Notes: generated from the sequence alone by a model not told the origin. Shown: positions 42,471 to 57,284, counted from the first letter of the stretch. The stretch is DNA of 64,000 nucleotides from Microplitis mediator (GCF_029852145.1 NC_079978.1:16433653-16497652), one strand, 5' to 3'. Program-made: numbers and translations.

Positions 42471-43347
42471 AAAAATCACTATTTTTTACACCTCTTAGAT
42501 ATTTTGTCTATTAACGCTTTGATTTGATTCAACTCATCGAACTTTCTATTTTAATCGCATTTGGCTGTCTGAACCGGCCTGGAACCCGACTTCAACTATA
42601 AAAAAATAAAAAACTACCTTTTTTTTTTAAGTCTACAGAGCCATTAATATTCTGTTCATTCAATATTTATTACAATATTTTGAATGAACTTTATAAAGCA
42701 TATAAACTTATTTTTTACAATTTTTATTCAGTCTGTCATCATTTATTGTAGGAAATTTCATACAGAAGTATTCTATTATTGTTTTCATTTTTCCTACAAG
42801 CAAAACTACCCGGATAAAAATTATTGTTCATGAATGTATTATTAAACATGATACCGTATTTTCTGTACCATGCATGATCCCGTGGTTTTTTAATTTTTTT
42901 AATGCTGGGCCGTACTAAACGAATTTTTGAATTTTACTATTCTTTTAATTTATTAATCAATTGTTATCACATAATTTTTATAGCTTCCGAAAAAATGTGA
43001 AAGACAAACTTTTTCGGAAGGTTTTCATCATTCGAGTGACGTAATTATTCCAAATGTAATTAGAAAAGTAAAATTCGAAAATTCGTGTAGTACTGCCGAC
43101 CCTTAAGAATTATATGAAAATTTTGAATACTAAAGTAACGGCATCTAACAGATGTAACAAAATTGGAGAACTGTTTACTACTATCGGTATTGAAAATCAC
43201 GGAACGATCAACCGTCGCTCTGAAATGTTACAGACACACACGATATAATGGTAGTGTTTTCATAGAAAAAAATGGCATGCAATAAAAAAAGGGACCAGCG
43301 ACACAAACTTATCCCAACCTCCCTATTCTAGTAACCTTGTAAAGCAT

Positions 43348-44816
43348 AAGTTCGGGCTCCTTGTCTCTATTCTCCATGGTTTGGATACAGCCAGGCGCGT
43401 CAAGCGATTGAATCTACCGCCCTCTACGTTTGACAGTATATTTTGCTTCAACTGAGAGTTTCTTGAGGGAAGGTACCAAGTCGTTTGAACTAACTATATA
43501 GTATTTGATATAACTCAATAACTTTTTTCATTTAAAAAAAATAGAAATTAGTTCAAGTCATTGATGCTGTTGATACAATAATGATTTTAGTTTTATATAA
43601 AATAATTACAAATTTAACTCAAAGTAAATTGTAAGGTGATTGAAAGTATGGATTATCAGTTAAGTCAAAATTTTATCAAAGCAAATGAATTTTAGTGTTG
43701 AAAGTAATATTTTTGTAGGTCCGTTGAAACTGTCCTTGCAATTGATTCAATAAAAAATCGAATTGTTTCAAGTTGCTGTATTGCATTGATCCAAAATAAC
43801 AGTAATCTGCATCAAGAGAATATTGCCTTTAATTATTTCATCAATAATTAATTTTAAAAAAAATTTTTATTTCTTACGTATTTTTTTATTTTATTATTAT
43901 TATTATTACTATTAGTATTATTATTATTTTTTTTATTAAGTATTGGGACAATTACATTATATTATTATTATTATTATTATTATATTATATACATTACACT
44001 TTACAAATAATTCTGACATACTCAGTTTTTAGTGAAAAATTAAATAATCGTAGAATTGGTATCCGGAGGAATCGAGAACCCAGCACCTTAAGCGCGAGAG
44101 TCATGCGCTTTACCGCTACGCTACGGGACCAGTAGGAAAGTTTGAGTTTAGTTGTGCTTCTAGTACTTTGTTCTCATATTGAATGGATATATACAGTCAA
44201 TTGCTTATACATTGATCTAAAAGTGATAAATATGTGACTTTTTTTATAAATAAATTTTTTTATTTAACCGATAATATAAAGACTTTCATTCAAATATAGT
44301 TCGATATTTTGTAACGAATACATTTATATTCTTGTCGAATATTTTTCAGTTTTAATGTGAGTGCGTCAAATTATTCCTACAACCTCGTCGGGTTCTCTCC
44401 CCAAGAAACTCGTCGGTTGACACGACACGTTCGGTATTATAGGAAACTACTTTTGTTTCATTGAAACATGTGAAGTTGTCAAACTGAATGTTTCAAGAGT
44501 TTCAGTTACATTTCTTAAAATTGAAAAGTTTGCTTCAACAAGTTTTTATTTTTAAATCAAGTACATCCAAACTTTAATTAAAATATATTTTACTATTCGT
44601 TCAAATGTTAATTTAATTACGGTCAAACTTAAAAACTTTAACATAAACGCTTAATCAATTTCTCACAATCGAGTAGAGATTTTCATTCAATAAAAAAAAT
44701 TTTCTTGAGACAAACTAGTTTTCGTTGGTTCAAACGAATTTGGTTTCACTGAAGAGAAAATTTGTCAAACTCTTAGGGAGTTTGATTTCAGTACCTTATT
44801 TTTGACAGTGTAGATA
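43348..44816. other. Unassigned DNA with ATT microsatellite and a tRNA-like sequence
   Basis: An ATT/TTA microsatellite runs 43,895-43,990. On the minus strand, 44,050-44,131 resembles a tRNA (GTAGCGTAGCGG; GGGTTCTCGATTCC with one extra base), with a poorly pairing acceptor, so it is a decayed tRNA or SINE head. The rest is AT-rich; no gene. Confidence 0.5.
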
Positions 44817-45243
44817 CCCGAGTAGAATTCTGGCTAATGAAGATGAGTTTAGAGCCAGTCACTAGCTCAGCATTACTAGCTAGCAGATTTAGCTAATAAC
44901 GAGCTCACCGTTGGCTAATTTTTGTTTCAAGAATATTTTTAGCTCACCGATATCTCGTGAGTGAACAATATTTATTATTTACAGATGGCACTGTACAAGA
45001 ATGAAATCTTGACTCACTAGTGCCTCACAGCTAGCTCAAAATAATTATTTATAGATGGCGTCGTTTTCAAGTCAAAAGACGACTCACCACAAGCCGATAG
45101 CTGGCCATTATCTATGATTTACAGATGGCGCTCTATAGAAATGTAACGCTGACTAATCATTACCTCACAGCTAGCTCAAAATAATTATTTATAGATGGCG
45201 TCGTTTTCAAGTCAAAAGACGACTCACTACAAACTGATAGCTG

Positions 45244-46639
45244 CCCAGTAAACACATTGACGTAAATTTGACGTCAGAGTGACGTTACGCTAAGTCATCA
45301 TTTACGTAAGATATAAGTCACGAATGAGTCAGGTGTGACTCATTATTTCCCACTTTTTTACGTAAGATTATGATGTAAAACTAATGACGTATGCATGATG
45401 TAAATGTGATGTCTGTGTGACCTTCTATGACGTCAATATGACATATGGGTGATGTCAAAATTATCAATTCGGAAAAAATATTTTGAAAAAGAAAAAAATA
45501 AAATGAAATACCGAATTTTTGATTTGATTATTACCGCGTGAACGCATTGTGAATTCTGAAACAAGATTAGATAATGTTAAATGATGAAAAAATCCTGGGC
45601 GTCTGCTGGGTTCGAACACGGCTCCTCTTGGCTGGTAGTCCTGAACGTTGCTCACTGGTCCAAATCACGAGAGTTCAAATCTCATGCTTAATTGATGTAA
45701 TTAGAGTGAAATGCCGGAAAAGACAGAGTTAATAAGTTTTCGTGATGGATTTTTACAAAATTTAAAAAACTCCATGAACTTTTATAAAATTTTATAGAAG
45801 CAATATTTCTCGGCCTCGATGATAATTGTATGAAATTTCATCAAGTTTCATCAAATTTTTTAATTTTTTGTTGTGATATGAAATTTAAAAAATCTTATAT
45901 AAAATTTTGCGAAACATTAAATAATTTCACAAAATCGTATGAAATTTAATCGATTGAAAAATTGTGATACTAAACTTTAAAATCATAATAGCAAAAGAGT
46001 TCAAACTGTCGTTACATTTTCTTTGTCATTCTAAATGATATTTTCGATATATCATTTAAAAAATTAAAGTTAATTTTTTTATGCTCACGCTAATGTTTTA
46101 ATCTAAAACGTCTGAATGATCTATTATCGAGTTTATCGATTACTTTGACCCCAAAAATGTTCGACGTTTAGTTGTTATTTTTACACATTTACACATATTT
46201 GAAAATTCATTCTATGATTGTTTTATTTCAATAAATAGATGATAAAAAACTATGACTCGGAAATTACATCAGCATTGCGTAAAATACTGACTTGTCACTG
46301 ATGTAAAGATATGATTTAAGAGTGACATCCATATTACGTATAACCGTGACTTTGCTACTGACATAAATGTATGATTTTAAAATTACGTCATTATGATATA
46401 CGGATAATGACTTTATCACTACATAACAATGTGAGGTAGATTCTATGTCAAACGTACGTAATACATAAGTCATAACTGTGACGTCGTACAAGAGTCATGC
46501 TTACATCAATATGATGTCACAAGCTTTACATCATATTAAAGTCATGTAGAACGTCAGATTGACATCAAATTTACATCAGATGTCGTGACATTGCTATGAC
46601 CTACGTATGACGTCAAAATAAGGTCATGTGTTTACTGGG
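45244..46639. mobile_element. Nested TIR element with TGACGTCA-rich sequence, TG target duplication
   Basis: Ends CCCAGTAAACACAT and ATGTGTTTACTGGG are inverted, with TG on both sides (45,242-45,243; 46,640-46,641). The 140-bp array around it gives the empty site AGCTGGCCATT (46,778-46,788). The element is full of TGACGTAA/TGACGTCA-type words on both strands. It carries a tRNA-like stretch on the minus strand at 45,592-45,665 (GTGTTCGAACCC B box). Confidence 0.83.
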
Positions 46640-47739
46640 TGGCCATTATCTATGATTTAGAAATGGCGCTCTATAGAAATCTAACGCTGACTAATCATTA
46701 CCTCACAGCTAGCTCAAAATAATTATTTATAGATGGCGTCGTTTTCAAGTCAAAAGACGACTCACTACAAACTGATAGCTGGCCATTATCTATGATTTAC
46801 AAATGGCGCTCTATAGAAATGTAACACTGACTAATCATTACCTCACAGCTGGTTCAAAATGATTATTTATAGATAGCAAAATTTTCAATTCAAAAGATGG
46901 CTAACTGTAAACTCCTGGCTGGTCACTACTTATTATTTACGGATGGTGCTATAAAAAAAAGAATTTACTGATTTGTTATTGGTTTTTATCTAGATAATAC
47001 TTATTGTTCTAGACAGAAAAAAAGGATTTCTTGACGCAGAAAATTTTCACTTGTCCTAGGAAAAATTTTACATCATGAAATGAAAATGAAAATTTTCTGG
47101 GAGCGAGAAAAACCTTTTTGGAACAAAAATTTTTTTTTAATCTCACGAAATTTTACGATCCATTATTTAGAAGGTAAAAAAATATTGTAACCAATTTATA
47201 CTCAGCTTAATAAGCATCAACTTAGTAAATAACAATAAATCAACCTAACCTCAAATAAGTATAGACGACGCTACATAAAAATGTAACTGGAACTCACCAG
47301 TATCTCATGGTTATCCAACGAAAATTGGTTACAGATGAAGCTGTACAAAAACTGAAATTTACCTCATCAGTATCTCATAGTTATCTTGTCGCTAATAGTT
47401 ACAGGTGGTGCTACATAAAAATATAACTGCAACTCATCAGTATCTCATGGTTGTCTAGTTAACATTAGTTACAGATGGAACTGTATAAAAAATAAAATTC
47501 ACCTCGCCCATATCTCATGGTTATCTTGTCGCTAATAGTTACAGGTGGCGCTGCATAAAAATATAAATGTAACTCACCAGTATCTAATGGGTGTCCAGTA
47601 ATTATTAGCTACAGATGGAGCTGCTTAAAAAATAAATTTCACCTCACCAGTATCTTATAGTTGTCTAGTCACTATTAGTTACAGATAGCACTGTATAAAA
47701 CATATATGGATCATCAAATTGTAGTCGATTCCAACGAGC

Positions 47740-47822
47740 AGTAGCAGCCCAGTGGATAATACGCGAGACTCATCATCCCAAGGATCCGGGTTCAACTCCT
47801 GTCACCGACCAACTGGACATCA
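47740..47822 (+). tRNA. tRNA-like sequence (probably decayed)
   Basis: It has GCAGCCCAGTGGATAATACG as a D arm/A box and CCGGGTTCAACTCC as a T arm/B box, 75-80 bp in all, inside the 44.8-48.2 kb element. The 5' and 3' ends do not pair well, and an A15/T18 hairpin follows at about 47,887-47,922. More likely tRNA-derived than a working gene. Confidence 0.45.
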
Positions 47823-48238
47823 CGATTAATTCGATGATAAACTCATAATAAAATTAATCTAAATACCAATTGTAAAGCCAGTGTAAAAAAAAAAAAAAAA
47901 ATTTTTTTTTTTTTTTTTTTTCAATTTTCGAGTCATTGTGAACTCATATTTTTTAGCTAGCCACTGGCTACTTTTCATATCTTGTCATTAGCTCATTTTT
48001 TTGAGCCAGCGATTAGCTATTTATAATTGCACACTTACTACCTCATTGTTTTAACCTAGCTATTGGATATATGTTTGAATCTATCCACTGGCTTGTTTTG
48101 ATCAGTCAGCCATCGGCTAAGATGGCGTTACATAGTGAGGTTATGGCTGGCCAATTCTATTAGGCAGTGATGAGGTATAACTAAAATCTGTTAGCTACGG
48201 GCTGGCCACCTATGAGTTTTAATTCTACTCGGGTAGCT

Positions 48239-48815
48239 AGATTGCACATTCATTGGCGAGGACAAAAAAAAGTAAAAAAATAAAAATTTTACAGATAAGA
48301 AACTAGTAACATTTTCAGCCGACGTTTTTTTCGGCGCTTGCAATGAAACGACGTTTTTTTTTCTAGCCCTCGATAATTTGATGTTCTCATTTTTTCGAAT
48401 TAATTAAGTTCCCGGTACCAAAGATTCCGCGTATTTCAGAGCTAGATTGCACATTTATGGACGAGGACAAGAAGAAGTAAAAAAACGAAAATTTTACATA
48501 TGATAGACGCGTAAAATTTTTTAGCCGACGTTTTTTACGGCGCTTGCGATAAAACGACGACGTTCTTTTTTCTTGTCTTTGATAATTTGATGTTCCAATT
48601 TTTTCGAGTTAATTGAGTTCCCGACATCGAAATTCGGCGTATCTCATAGCAAGATTGCACATTTATTGGCAAGGATAAGAAAAAGTAAAGAAACAAAAAT
48701 TAAACAGAAAAAAATTCGTATAACTTCTAGCCGACGTTTTTTTCGGCGTTTGCAATAAATTGACGGCGGCTTATTTTCTGTCCTCGAAAATTTGATGTTC
48801 CAATATTTTTGTAGA
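48239..48815. repeat. Three-unit tandem repeat, about 205 bp
   Basis: Units start at 48,239, 48,444 and 48,652 with AGATTGCACATT. Each contains GCCGACGTTTTTT and TCGATAATTTGATGTTC-like text. Divergence between units is moderate. No gene. Confidence 0.8.
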
Positions 48816-49490
48816 CGAGTGTTGACAATACATGCATACCGTATCCCTCTTTTTAATCCTTTGTATCGAACAATATTTTTTATAACAACTGCCTTTAAAG
48901 TTTAATCGAGAGGAATTCAATCATTTAAAGAATAAAAAATTACCTTCTAAATATAAACAATTGTACAAGTGTAAATAATAACAATCTATTCATGTTTTAT
49001 TTTTCAATTGAATTCTATCAATTAGTTTATTAATATTATTAATTAAAATCTGTGACTGTTTTTAATAATGTGAAAATTTTTAATGAACGATTAATAATAT
49101 GATAATAATATTATTTTCACAATACAAACACACAAGTTATATGATATTCAATAAGAATAAGAAACATATGATCACTATGCAGGTTTCCAATTGTCGTCTT
49201 TCTATCTGCGCATGTGCGAATTTCAGGATAAATGCGACAGTAGGAGTATATGGAGAAAAAAGTATCACTATCTTTTTCTAACTCAAGTGAACGACGGTCG
49301 CTTGGTAATTTGTATACATTTCCTATAGGCAATTACTTTTCAGCACAGTAAAATCATGCTGAAAAGTCCAACAGCTGATTTTTCGACATCGTTCTATAGT
49401 TTCGTCGAGTTATCGAGAGAAAGACCTATTTTACTCGCGCCACACGACGCTCGAATATTGAACTTTAAAGGCAGCAGTTATAAAAAAATA
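48816..49490. other. Unassigned intergenic DNA
   Basis: Bases 49,190-49,480 are relatively GC-rich (CGCATGTGCGAA, CTCGCGCCACACGACGCTCG) and might be an old promoter or exon, but no frame is convincing. Confidence 0.35.
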
Positions 49491-51545
<2,055 letters not shown>

Positions 51546-52404
51546 TTTTTGACAGGATTAAAAAAATTTATATCCTTATGAATGCTATCGAATCCTGAAA
51601 ATATGATTCAGAAGGATTTAACATGATTCAAATTTTTTAATTCTGTTAAATATTATTTCATCCTAAAAATATGATTTAACAGGATTTGAAATGATTGAAA
51701 ATTTTAAAAACTACCAAATACTTCTAAATCCTAAAAATATGATTCATAATGATTTAAGATGATTGAAAATTTCGAATACTTTCAAATACTTCTAAATCCT
51801 AAAAATATAATTCATAATAATATAAGGCGATTCAAAATTTTGAATACTATTCAGTAATTTTTCATTCTAGATATAAGATGTAAAAAAATTTTAGATAATT
51901 GGAAATTCGAAACACTCTATATAGTATATATACCCGGGAAAAAAAATTTAATATATAATTATATAAAATTTTATATAAACGCTTAAATAAATGGAGATAT
52001 GAGTTGTGGTTTGATCTAATTTTATATAGTTATATATAATTTTGCATAATTATATATCCCGAGTCGAAATTTTTTTAAAATTAAACTCTGTTTCAACCTA
52101 GTATAGTTTTTAGTCTGAACGTCAGGTTGAAATGGGTTTTAGAAGATAGAGAACTCCATTGAAATTAAACCCTATTTCACTCCAGTAGCGCCTACATACG
52201 TTCGTTTTCAGGCGAGTTAGGTTGAAAAAGGTTCTAAATTTAAACTCCCTTTCGACCCCTTCATGCTCGTTTCTAGGCGAGTTAGGTTGAGAAAGGGTTT
52301 TAATTAAAACCCCGTTAGACCCTAGTTCGTCTAATGACCTATATTTACGAATATCATGACCTACATTTTTTCCACTAAATTTATAAATAATTATTTATAA
52401 ATAA
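51546..52404. repeat. Degenerate repeats left of the LTR element
   Basis: Bases 51,546-51,890 have about four units with AAATCCTAAAAATATGATTC. Bases 52,130-52,330 have two or three units with GCGAGTTAGGTTGA(G/A)AAAGG. The stretch between is AT-rich. No gene. Confidence 0.6.
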
Positions 52405-53335
52405 TGAGACAATGTGAATTGTCATCTTCTCCCTCAGCCTTGCGGTTCCCATTTTTCCTTGTCTCGTTGCCGTCTGAAACTACCTAAAGCTAGTCATAGT
52501 GCCATGGTCACATGACTAGTTATCACTTTAACGCATGACCGTGAGGGGAAGTGGGGAGCGAGCGCAAAAACTCAGCCCTAAGACCCTACGGTGATAAAAC
52601 TGGACTTCGATCCTGGATCCGTTAACGTTTAGACGTTCCTATTATTTAATATTAATTGTTATACTTGCGATACCTACGTATTTTATATTTTGTAAGTCGC
52701 ATAGTTTTCCTGGCAATTAACTTGCAACATAGTATCTTTTGTATTGTTTACTAGTTATTAATTATAATATTAAATTTAAGTACATTGAAAGTATTATACG
52801 TTACCGGCGACATATTCGCGGTAATAAAATTGAATTAAATACTAAAATCAGTGTACGATAAGGATTTATTCCACGTGGCCACTACTGTGTATCCTGCGTT
52901 CCAGCCAGGACCACTAATATTGTATTCTGCGTGAACCGTTATTGTAAGTAATTGAATCTATTATAATTGGCAATAAGATTGCACATTGTCCTAATAAATT
53001 CCCTATTTTATTCATCACCTTATTCTATCCTTCTTTCAAAATACTGGTGAGATTATTTAATACGATAAAATAATTATTAATTAAGTTAGAAATAATAAGT
53101 AAGTCAGCTGTAAGAAAGCAGCATAGAAATTATTAGCCGTGAGGTAAGTTGATAAGTCTTTTTTATACGTTGCCGAGTTTGAATAAGTGCGGGTCTTTGC
53201 TTTGCAAGAACCCCAGCCCACTGCTCTGTCCAGTATAAAATAAAAATTGTTAGAGGCCAGCCTAAGCCAGGGTTCAACCCGCGAATTCTGGTGGCTGCTG
53301 GTAAAAATCGCGAAGACAAAAAGCGATTTGTCTCA
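52405..53335 (+). repeat. Left LTR, 931 bp
   Basis: Begins TGAGACAATG and ends TTTGTCTCA (8-bp terminal inversion TGAGACAA/TTGTCTCA). It aligns to 57,285-58,215 at a constant offset of 4,880; the differences I saw are CTT versus CCC near 52,458-52,460. A reverse-strand open frame inside it is duplicated in the other LTR and is not a separate gene. Confidence 0.92.
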
Positions 53336-53337
53336 AC

Positions 53338-53355
53338 TGGCGCTCGAACAGGGAC
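53338..53355 (+). promoter_or_regulatory. Primer-binding site
   Basis: TGGCGCTCGAACAGGGAC begins two bases after the LTR end. It starts with TGG, as required to pair with a tRNA 3' CCA, and closely resembles Lys-tRNA-type primer sites. Confidence 0.8.
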
Positions 53356-54113
53356 TTTGCAGTAGTTCAAACCGTCAACGAAAAATTTTATTAATTTTTC
53401 TCACGGCTTTACCCAAAATTTTTACCAAATTTCTAGTCACAATTTTAGATTAAATTTCTTACCAGTATTAAAAATTTCATTTCCCTACACTCATAATTTC
53501 ATTTCATTTTATCATTCATCACCAGCATCTAATTTTACAAAATAATTAATTTCCAAATTTCTTTTATTTATTATTAATTGTATCAAATAATATTCGTCAT
53601 TGTAATTTTTTTGTGCCGGTTCGTTCCTATAGAAATTTCATTGTTCTGTGACCTTGAGCGTATACTAGCTACACGCGTCATAATATGAGACGTTAGTGTT
53701 TATTTACCTTACAGTTTACTTGATAATAACAACGCAAAATAAACACTTAAAATTTAAAAATAAAATTTTATTCGTATATTTTCTAAGTCCAGTAAATAAC
53801 TTAATTTGTAACACAAAAGATTATTTTACTCGTTTTCGATTTAAAATAAAATATCTTTTGCTCGACAAAATAAATTAAGTACTTAAGCAAACTACAAATA
53901 AAATCTTTGCAGTAATAAATAAAAATTTGTTAGTCATCAGGGATTCATTAATTAAAATTTAATAATTTATTAACTCGAAGATTTATGAATAGTAATCGGA
54001 TAATTTTAAATGAATAATTTCTCTGCAAAGATTTAGTTGAAGATTAAAATTATATCTAAAATAAATTTTCTGTAATTATTAGTAATCTTAATAGCTTAAT
54101 TAGTCATCACATC

Positions 54114-56711
54114 ATGTTGCCGAGGACACCGATTCCAAGACCACTTCCAGCAGTTACTAGTAATAATTATAATAATATTGGTCACAATTTACTTCAATTT
54201 CCGCCTAATCCAGCATCAAGTTCAATAATTCCTACGACTAGTGCCATTGATGATTTGCTAGACCTCACGGGAGGTATACATAACAGTACAGTGAATAATA
54301 ATAACGACGTTTCTGTAAATAAAATGATTGGCCATTCAACTGCACAGATAAACAATGCGAGCTCAATAGCAGTCTTGTCAAATGCTATAGCTCAGCTACA
54401 AACTGAATCTGCAGCCTTGCAAACCACACGCCAAGAGTCGTCACTGACGGGTACAATCTCACGACCTTCCAATACGTTACCGATATCATCGAATTCGGGA
54501 ACGGCAATACAAGCTAGAAATAATCTAACTTTTCCAAATAGCTGTATTTCTAGCACATTGATGCCCAGAGAATTGTTTTCAACAGCTACTGTCTCACAGG
54601 TAGCAAATCCCCTCACAGCTGGCCATCTTGCCCCGCAATCATACGTGCAATCGTCTCAAGCAAGCAGCGTGTCATCAGCTGTACATCAAGCAACTGCGCA
54701 GGAACCGTACGCGCATCAAACGGTCCCACTACCAATTCATACGTTACCGTCGTATGTGCACACGCAGCCACTACCATCTAACATGATACCAGCACATATG
54801 CAGCCTGTAACGTTCCATCACCCACACAACGTGACAACTGGGTATACGAGCGCAATGGGCTTTAATTTTACTTATCTGTACGAAATCAGTCGATTTGTAA
54901 AATCGTGGAATATTTCTTTTCCTTCTCGGAATCGTACGTCGTCATTTGATGCACGAAAATACATCAAAACTATAGAACAACGTATGCGCAGCTATGACAT
55001 TCCTTTCGAGAATTTCCCTACGGTTGTAACCAATACACTCAACGGTAACGTCCTTGAGTGGTATTATCAAAATGAAGAATTATTTATTAATTGGGAAACT
55101 TTTAAATACTATTTTAAAATCTGGCAAACACAACAGACCGATGAGGATTTATTGCAAGAGATCTACGCAGCTAAGCAGGGTAATGACGAAACTGGAGTAT
55201 CTTTCGTGAACCGGATGCAAGGAGCTTTTATGCAATTGGAGGAGCCGTTACCGCAAGCGAAGCAAATTCGCATAATAATCGCGCGGTTCAATTCGTGTTT
55301 TTTGCAAAAATTTGCAGGGGAAAATATCTCGAATTATGCGGAATTATTTACGCGTGTTAGTGCTTGGCAGGCGACGGCTAACGCACTCAATTCCAACAAC
55401 AATGTCTCAAATAAACAAAGAGCACGTAGTCCCGTCGATCACTGTATCCAAGACTCTCCAGCTTTTGATTCAATCAACATTATAACTACCGCACAGCCAC
55501 ATGCTTCACAGAATAAAAAACCTAGTTCTAATAAAAATAATTATTGTAATTGTCATCGAAATTCAAGGCAGTCTGACAATAGAGCAAATGATTCAAATTT
55601 AGAGCTTCCAGCTTTACTAAATAATTTTGAATCATTCATGAAATCATTCCTGGAAAGATTAGAACGAATAACGTCAAGCAGTTCTTCGGCAAATACCACT
55701 CCGGCGCAACAAACTTCTGTAAAGAATACACCTGTCTGCGGTCGTTGTGGCCGAATTGGCCACGTTTCTGACCTTTGTTGTGCGCCTACAACTGACAAAC
55801 TACGAATTAAAGCAGGATTAAAAGTGCGACAAAAATCTACGAAGAATTCTGACAATCAGCCCAAAATAAAACACACAGACAAGACCCACGGCGACGTTCA
55901 AAATACTCAAGTTGACGATTTAATTGAGCTTGCGTCTCCGATAAATAAAGTTACAAGTAATTCAGAAACATTGAATTCTCGTCAAGTTACAAGAATACAC
56001 AAATCAAATAATAGTAAAACACCGGAAGTAAAAACGACACATCAAAAAGCACATACCGCTAAAGATAAAATTAAAACTACACAAAGCGTAGCTCCAAAAT
56101 TTTACAGTCAATCATCAACTCATTCAGCAGCTGTTTGTGACAACACAGTTGAACCTTGCGGAAAATTTTCTTCAGCGAGTCTGAAAGCTCCGTCAAGAGT
56201 CAGTCAGATGGTCACCAACGTATACATTGGTCGACACAAGATTGACGCATTACTGGACAGTGGAAGTGGACGCAGCTACATCTCTGAAGCTGCATACGAA
56301 CACATCAAAGAAAACCAACTGCAAGAACGCATATCAGGCCCCATGGATGCTCGTGAGGTCATTATGGCTAATTCTAAACCAACACAAACACGAGGTGGTG
56401 CGCCTTTCCGGATAAATTTAGACGGCCACGATATTATCACTTGGTTGACTGTGGTACCAGGATTGTCTACCCCTGTCATCCTTGGACTAGATTTTTGGCA
56501 GTTAGCTGACATTCAAGTGAACTCCAAAGAAAACACGTGGAAAATAAATTCAAGTGAAATAACTCACACATTCTCCTCAAGGACACGTCAATTCAATTCT
56601 GCATCGTTAAACTCACTGTCGTCAACTGAAGAGGCTAATCATAATCGAAATCTCTTACTCAAACAACAAGAAAATATTACTTATTATAACCTGAGTGAAC
56701 TAATACATTAA
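54114..56711 (+). CDS. Gag-protease polyprotein of LTR retrotransposon
   Basis: The 865-residue polyprotein starts at ATG 54,114 after a 760-bp leader. Residues 1-250 are Ser/Thr/Asn/Gln/Pro-rich and disordered. Residues about 260-425 form a retrotransposon Gag-type helical domain (FDARKYIKTIEQRMRSYDIP, NGNVLEWYYQNEELFINW). Residues 542-555 are a CCHC zinc knuckle (C-x2-C-x4-H-x4-C, CGRCGRIGHVSDLC) for RNA binding. Residues about 700-800 are an aspartic protease with active-site D715-S-G and second motif VILGLDFW (788-795). The frame ends naturally at 56,709 without a polymerase. The intact frame shows it is recent or still under selection. Confidence 0.93.
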   Translation: MLPRTPIPRPLPAVTSNNYNNIGHNLLQFPPNPASSSIIPTTSAIDDLLDLTGGIHNSTVNNNNDVSVNKMIGHSTAQINNASSIAVLSNAIAQLQTESAALQTTRQESSLTGTISRPSNTLPISSNSGTAIQARNNLTFPNSCISSTLMPRELFSTATVSQVANPLTAGHLAPQSYVQSSQASSVSSAVHQATAQEPYAHQTVPLPIHTLPSYVHTQPLPSNMIPAHMQPVTFHHPHNVTTGYTSAMGFNFTYLYEISRFVKSWNISFPSRNRTSSFDARKYIKTIEQRMRSYDIPFENFPTVVTNTLNGNVLEWYYQNEELFINWETFKYYFKIWQTQQTDEDLLQEIYAAKQGNDETGVSFVNRMQGAFMQLEEPLPQAKQIRIIIARFNSCFLQKFAGENISNYAELFTRVSAWQATANALNSNNNVSNKQRARSPVDHCIQDSPAFDSINIITTAQPHASQNKKPSSNKNNYCNCHRNSRQSDNRANDSNLELPALLNNFESFMKSFLERLERITSSSSSANTTPAQQTSVKNTPVCGRCGRIGHVSDLCCAPTTDKLRIKAGLKVRQKSTKNSDNQPKIKHTDKTHGDVQNTQVDDLIELASPINKVTSNSETLNSRQVTRIHKSNNSKTPEVKTTHQKAHTAKDKIKTTQSVAPKFYSQSSTHSAAVCDNTVEPCGKFSSASLKAPSRVSQMVTNVYIGRHKIDALLDSGSGRSYISEAAYEHIKENQLQERISGPMDAREVIMANSKPTQTRGGAPFRINLDGHDIITWLTVVPGLSTPVILGLDFWQLADIQVNSKENTWKINSSEITHTFSSRTRQFNSASLNSLSSTEEANHNRNLLLKQQENITYYNLSELIH

Positions 56712-57284
56712 GTAGTTGATAAGAAAATTTATCATGCGTTACCGAAATGGATATACTTCAACAATATTTTCCATCAAATTCATACTCATCTCATTCATTT
56801 ATTTCATTTATTATTGCCAATTGTAATAATTTTTAATTACAGCGTCGAGTCTGGGAGCAGTTAGCAGACTGAATAATCGAAATCTTTAAATAGCATTACT
56901 TCCTTACAGTCCTCAGACTTCCAAAAAAAAAAAAATAATTGTATTTAATTATTAATTGTAAATATTACGAAATTATTTTTTACAGTATCTTGTAATATTA
57001 GTTCGTAAGCGGTAAATACACACTTCTAGGCTGATCCAGATCGAAGTCCCAGGATAGAAGTGAACCTGAAAAGGGTGAATAAACTCTAATATTTTTAGTA
57101 TCCCTTACGACTTGCAATACCTGTGAATATTTTCATAAAATCAATTTTTATATTACGGCAATACTTGCCATTATTATGGCGATTTACTCGCATTGTAAAT
57201 ATTGTAAATAAACTAAATCATTCTTTTCAGTCGGACAACCTAGACGAGAGGTCAAAAGGGTAACCTTGGCTTGGTGGGGGGGAT
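56712..57284 (+). other. 3' non-coding part of the LTR element with purine tract
   Basis: No frame is present where pol would be expected. GGTGGGGGGGA at 57,273-57,283, just before the right LTR, is the polypurine tract that would prime plus-strand synthesis. Confidence 0.75.

Larger units (their letters stand above)
39884..43339. mobile_element. hAT-like non-autonomous element, 3.46 kb, 8-bp TSD
   Basis: The element begins CAAGGTTACTAGAATAGGGA and ends with its inverse; 27 bp match perfectly, and GTCGCTGGTC recurs just inside. TAAAGCAT flanks it on both sides (39,876-39,883 and 43,340-43,347). An 8-bp duplication and CA...TG ends are the signature of hAT transposons. There is no transposase; the inside is filled with other repeats (40,682-41,100; 41,405-42,010; 42,150-42,470). 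Confidence 0.88.
44817..48234. mobile_element. TA-flanked TIR element, 3.4 kb, carrying tandem arrays
   Basis: CCCGAGTAGAATT at the left mirrors AATTCTACTCGGG at the right, with TA on both sides (44,815-44,816 and 48,235-48,236). The interior holds a 140-bp tandem array (GGCCATTATCTATGATTTA, ATAGATGGCGTCGTTTTCAA), interrupted by a nested element at 45,244-46,639. About six 72-bp units follow at 47,280-47,700 (CACCAGTATCTCATGGTTAT). A tRNA-like sequence lies at 47,740-47,822. No transposase was found. Confidence 0.8.

Noticed and set aside
53104..53370. Minus-strand frame, seen again at 57,984-58,301
   Set aside because: Lies wholly within both LTRs; duplicated because the LTRs are.
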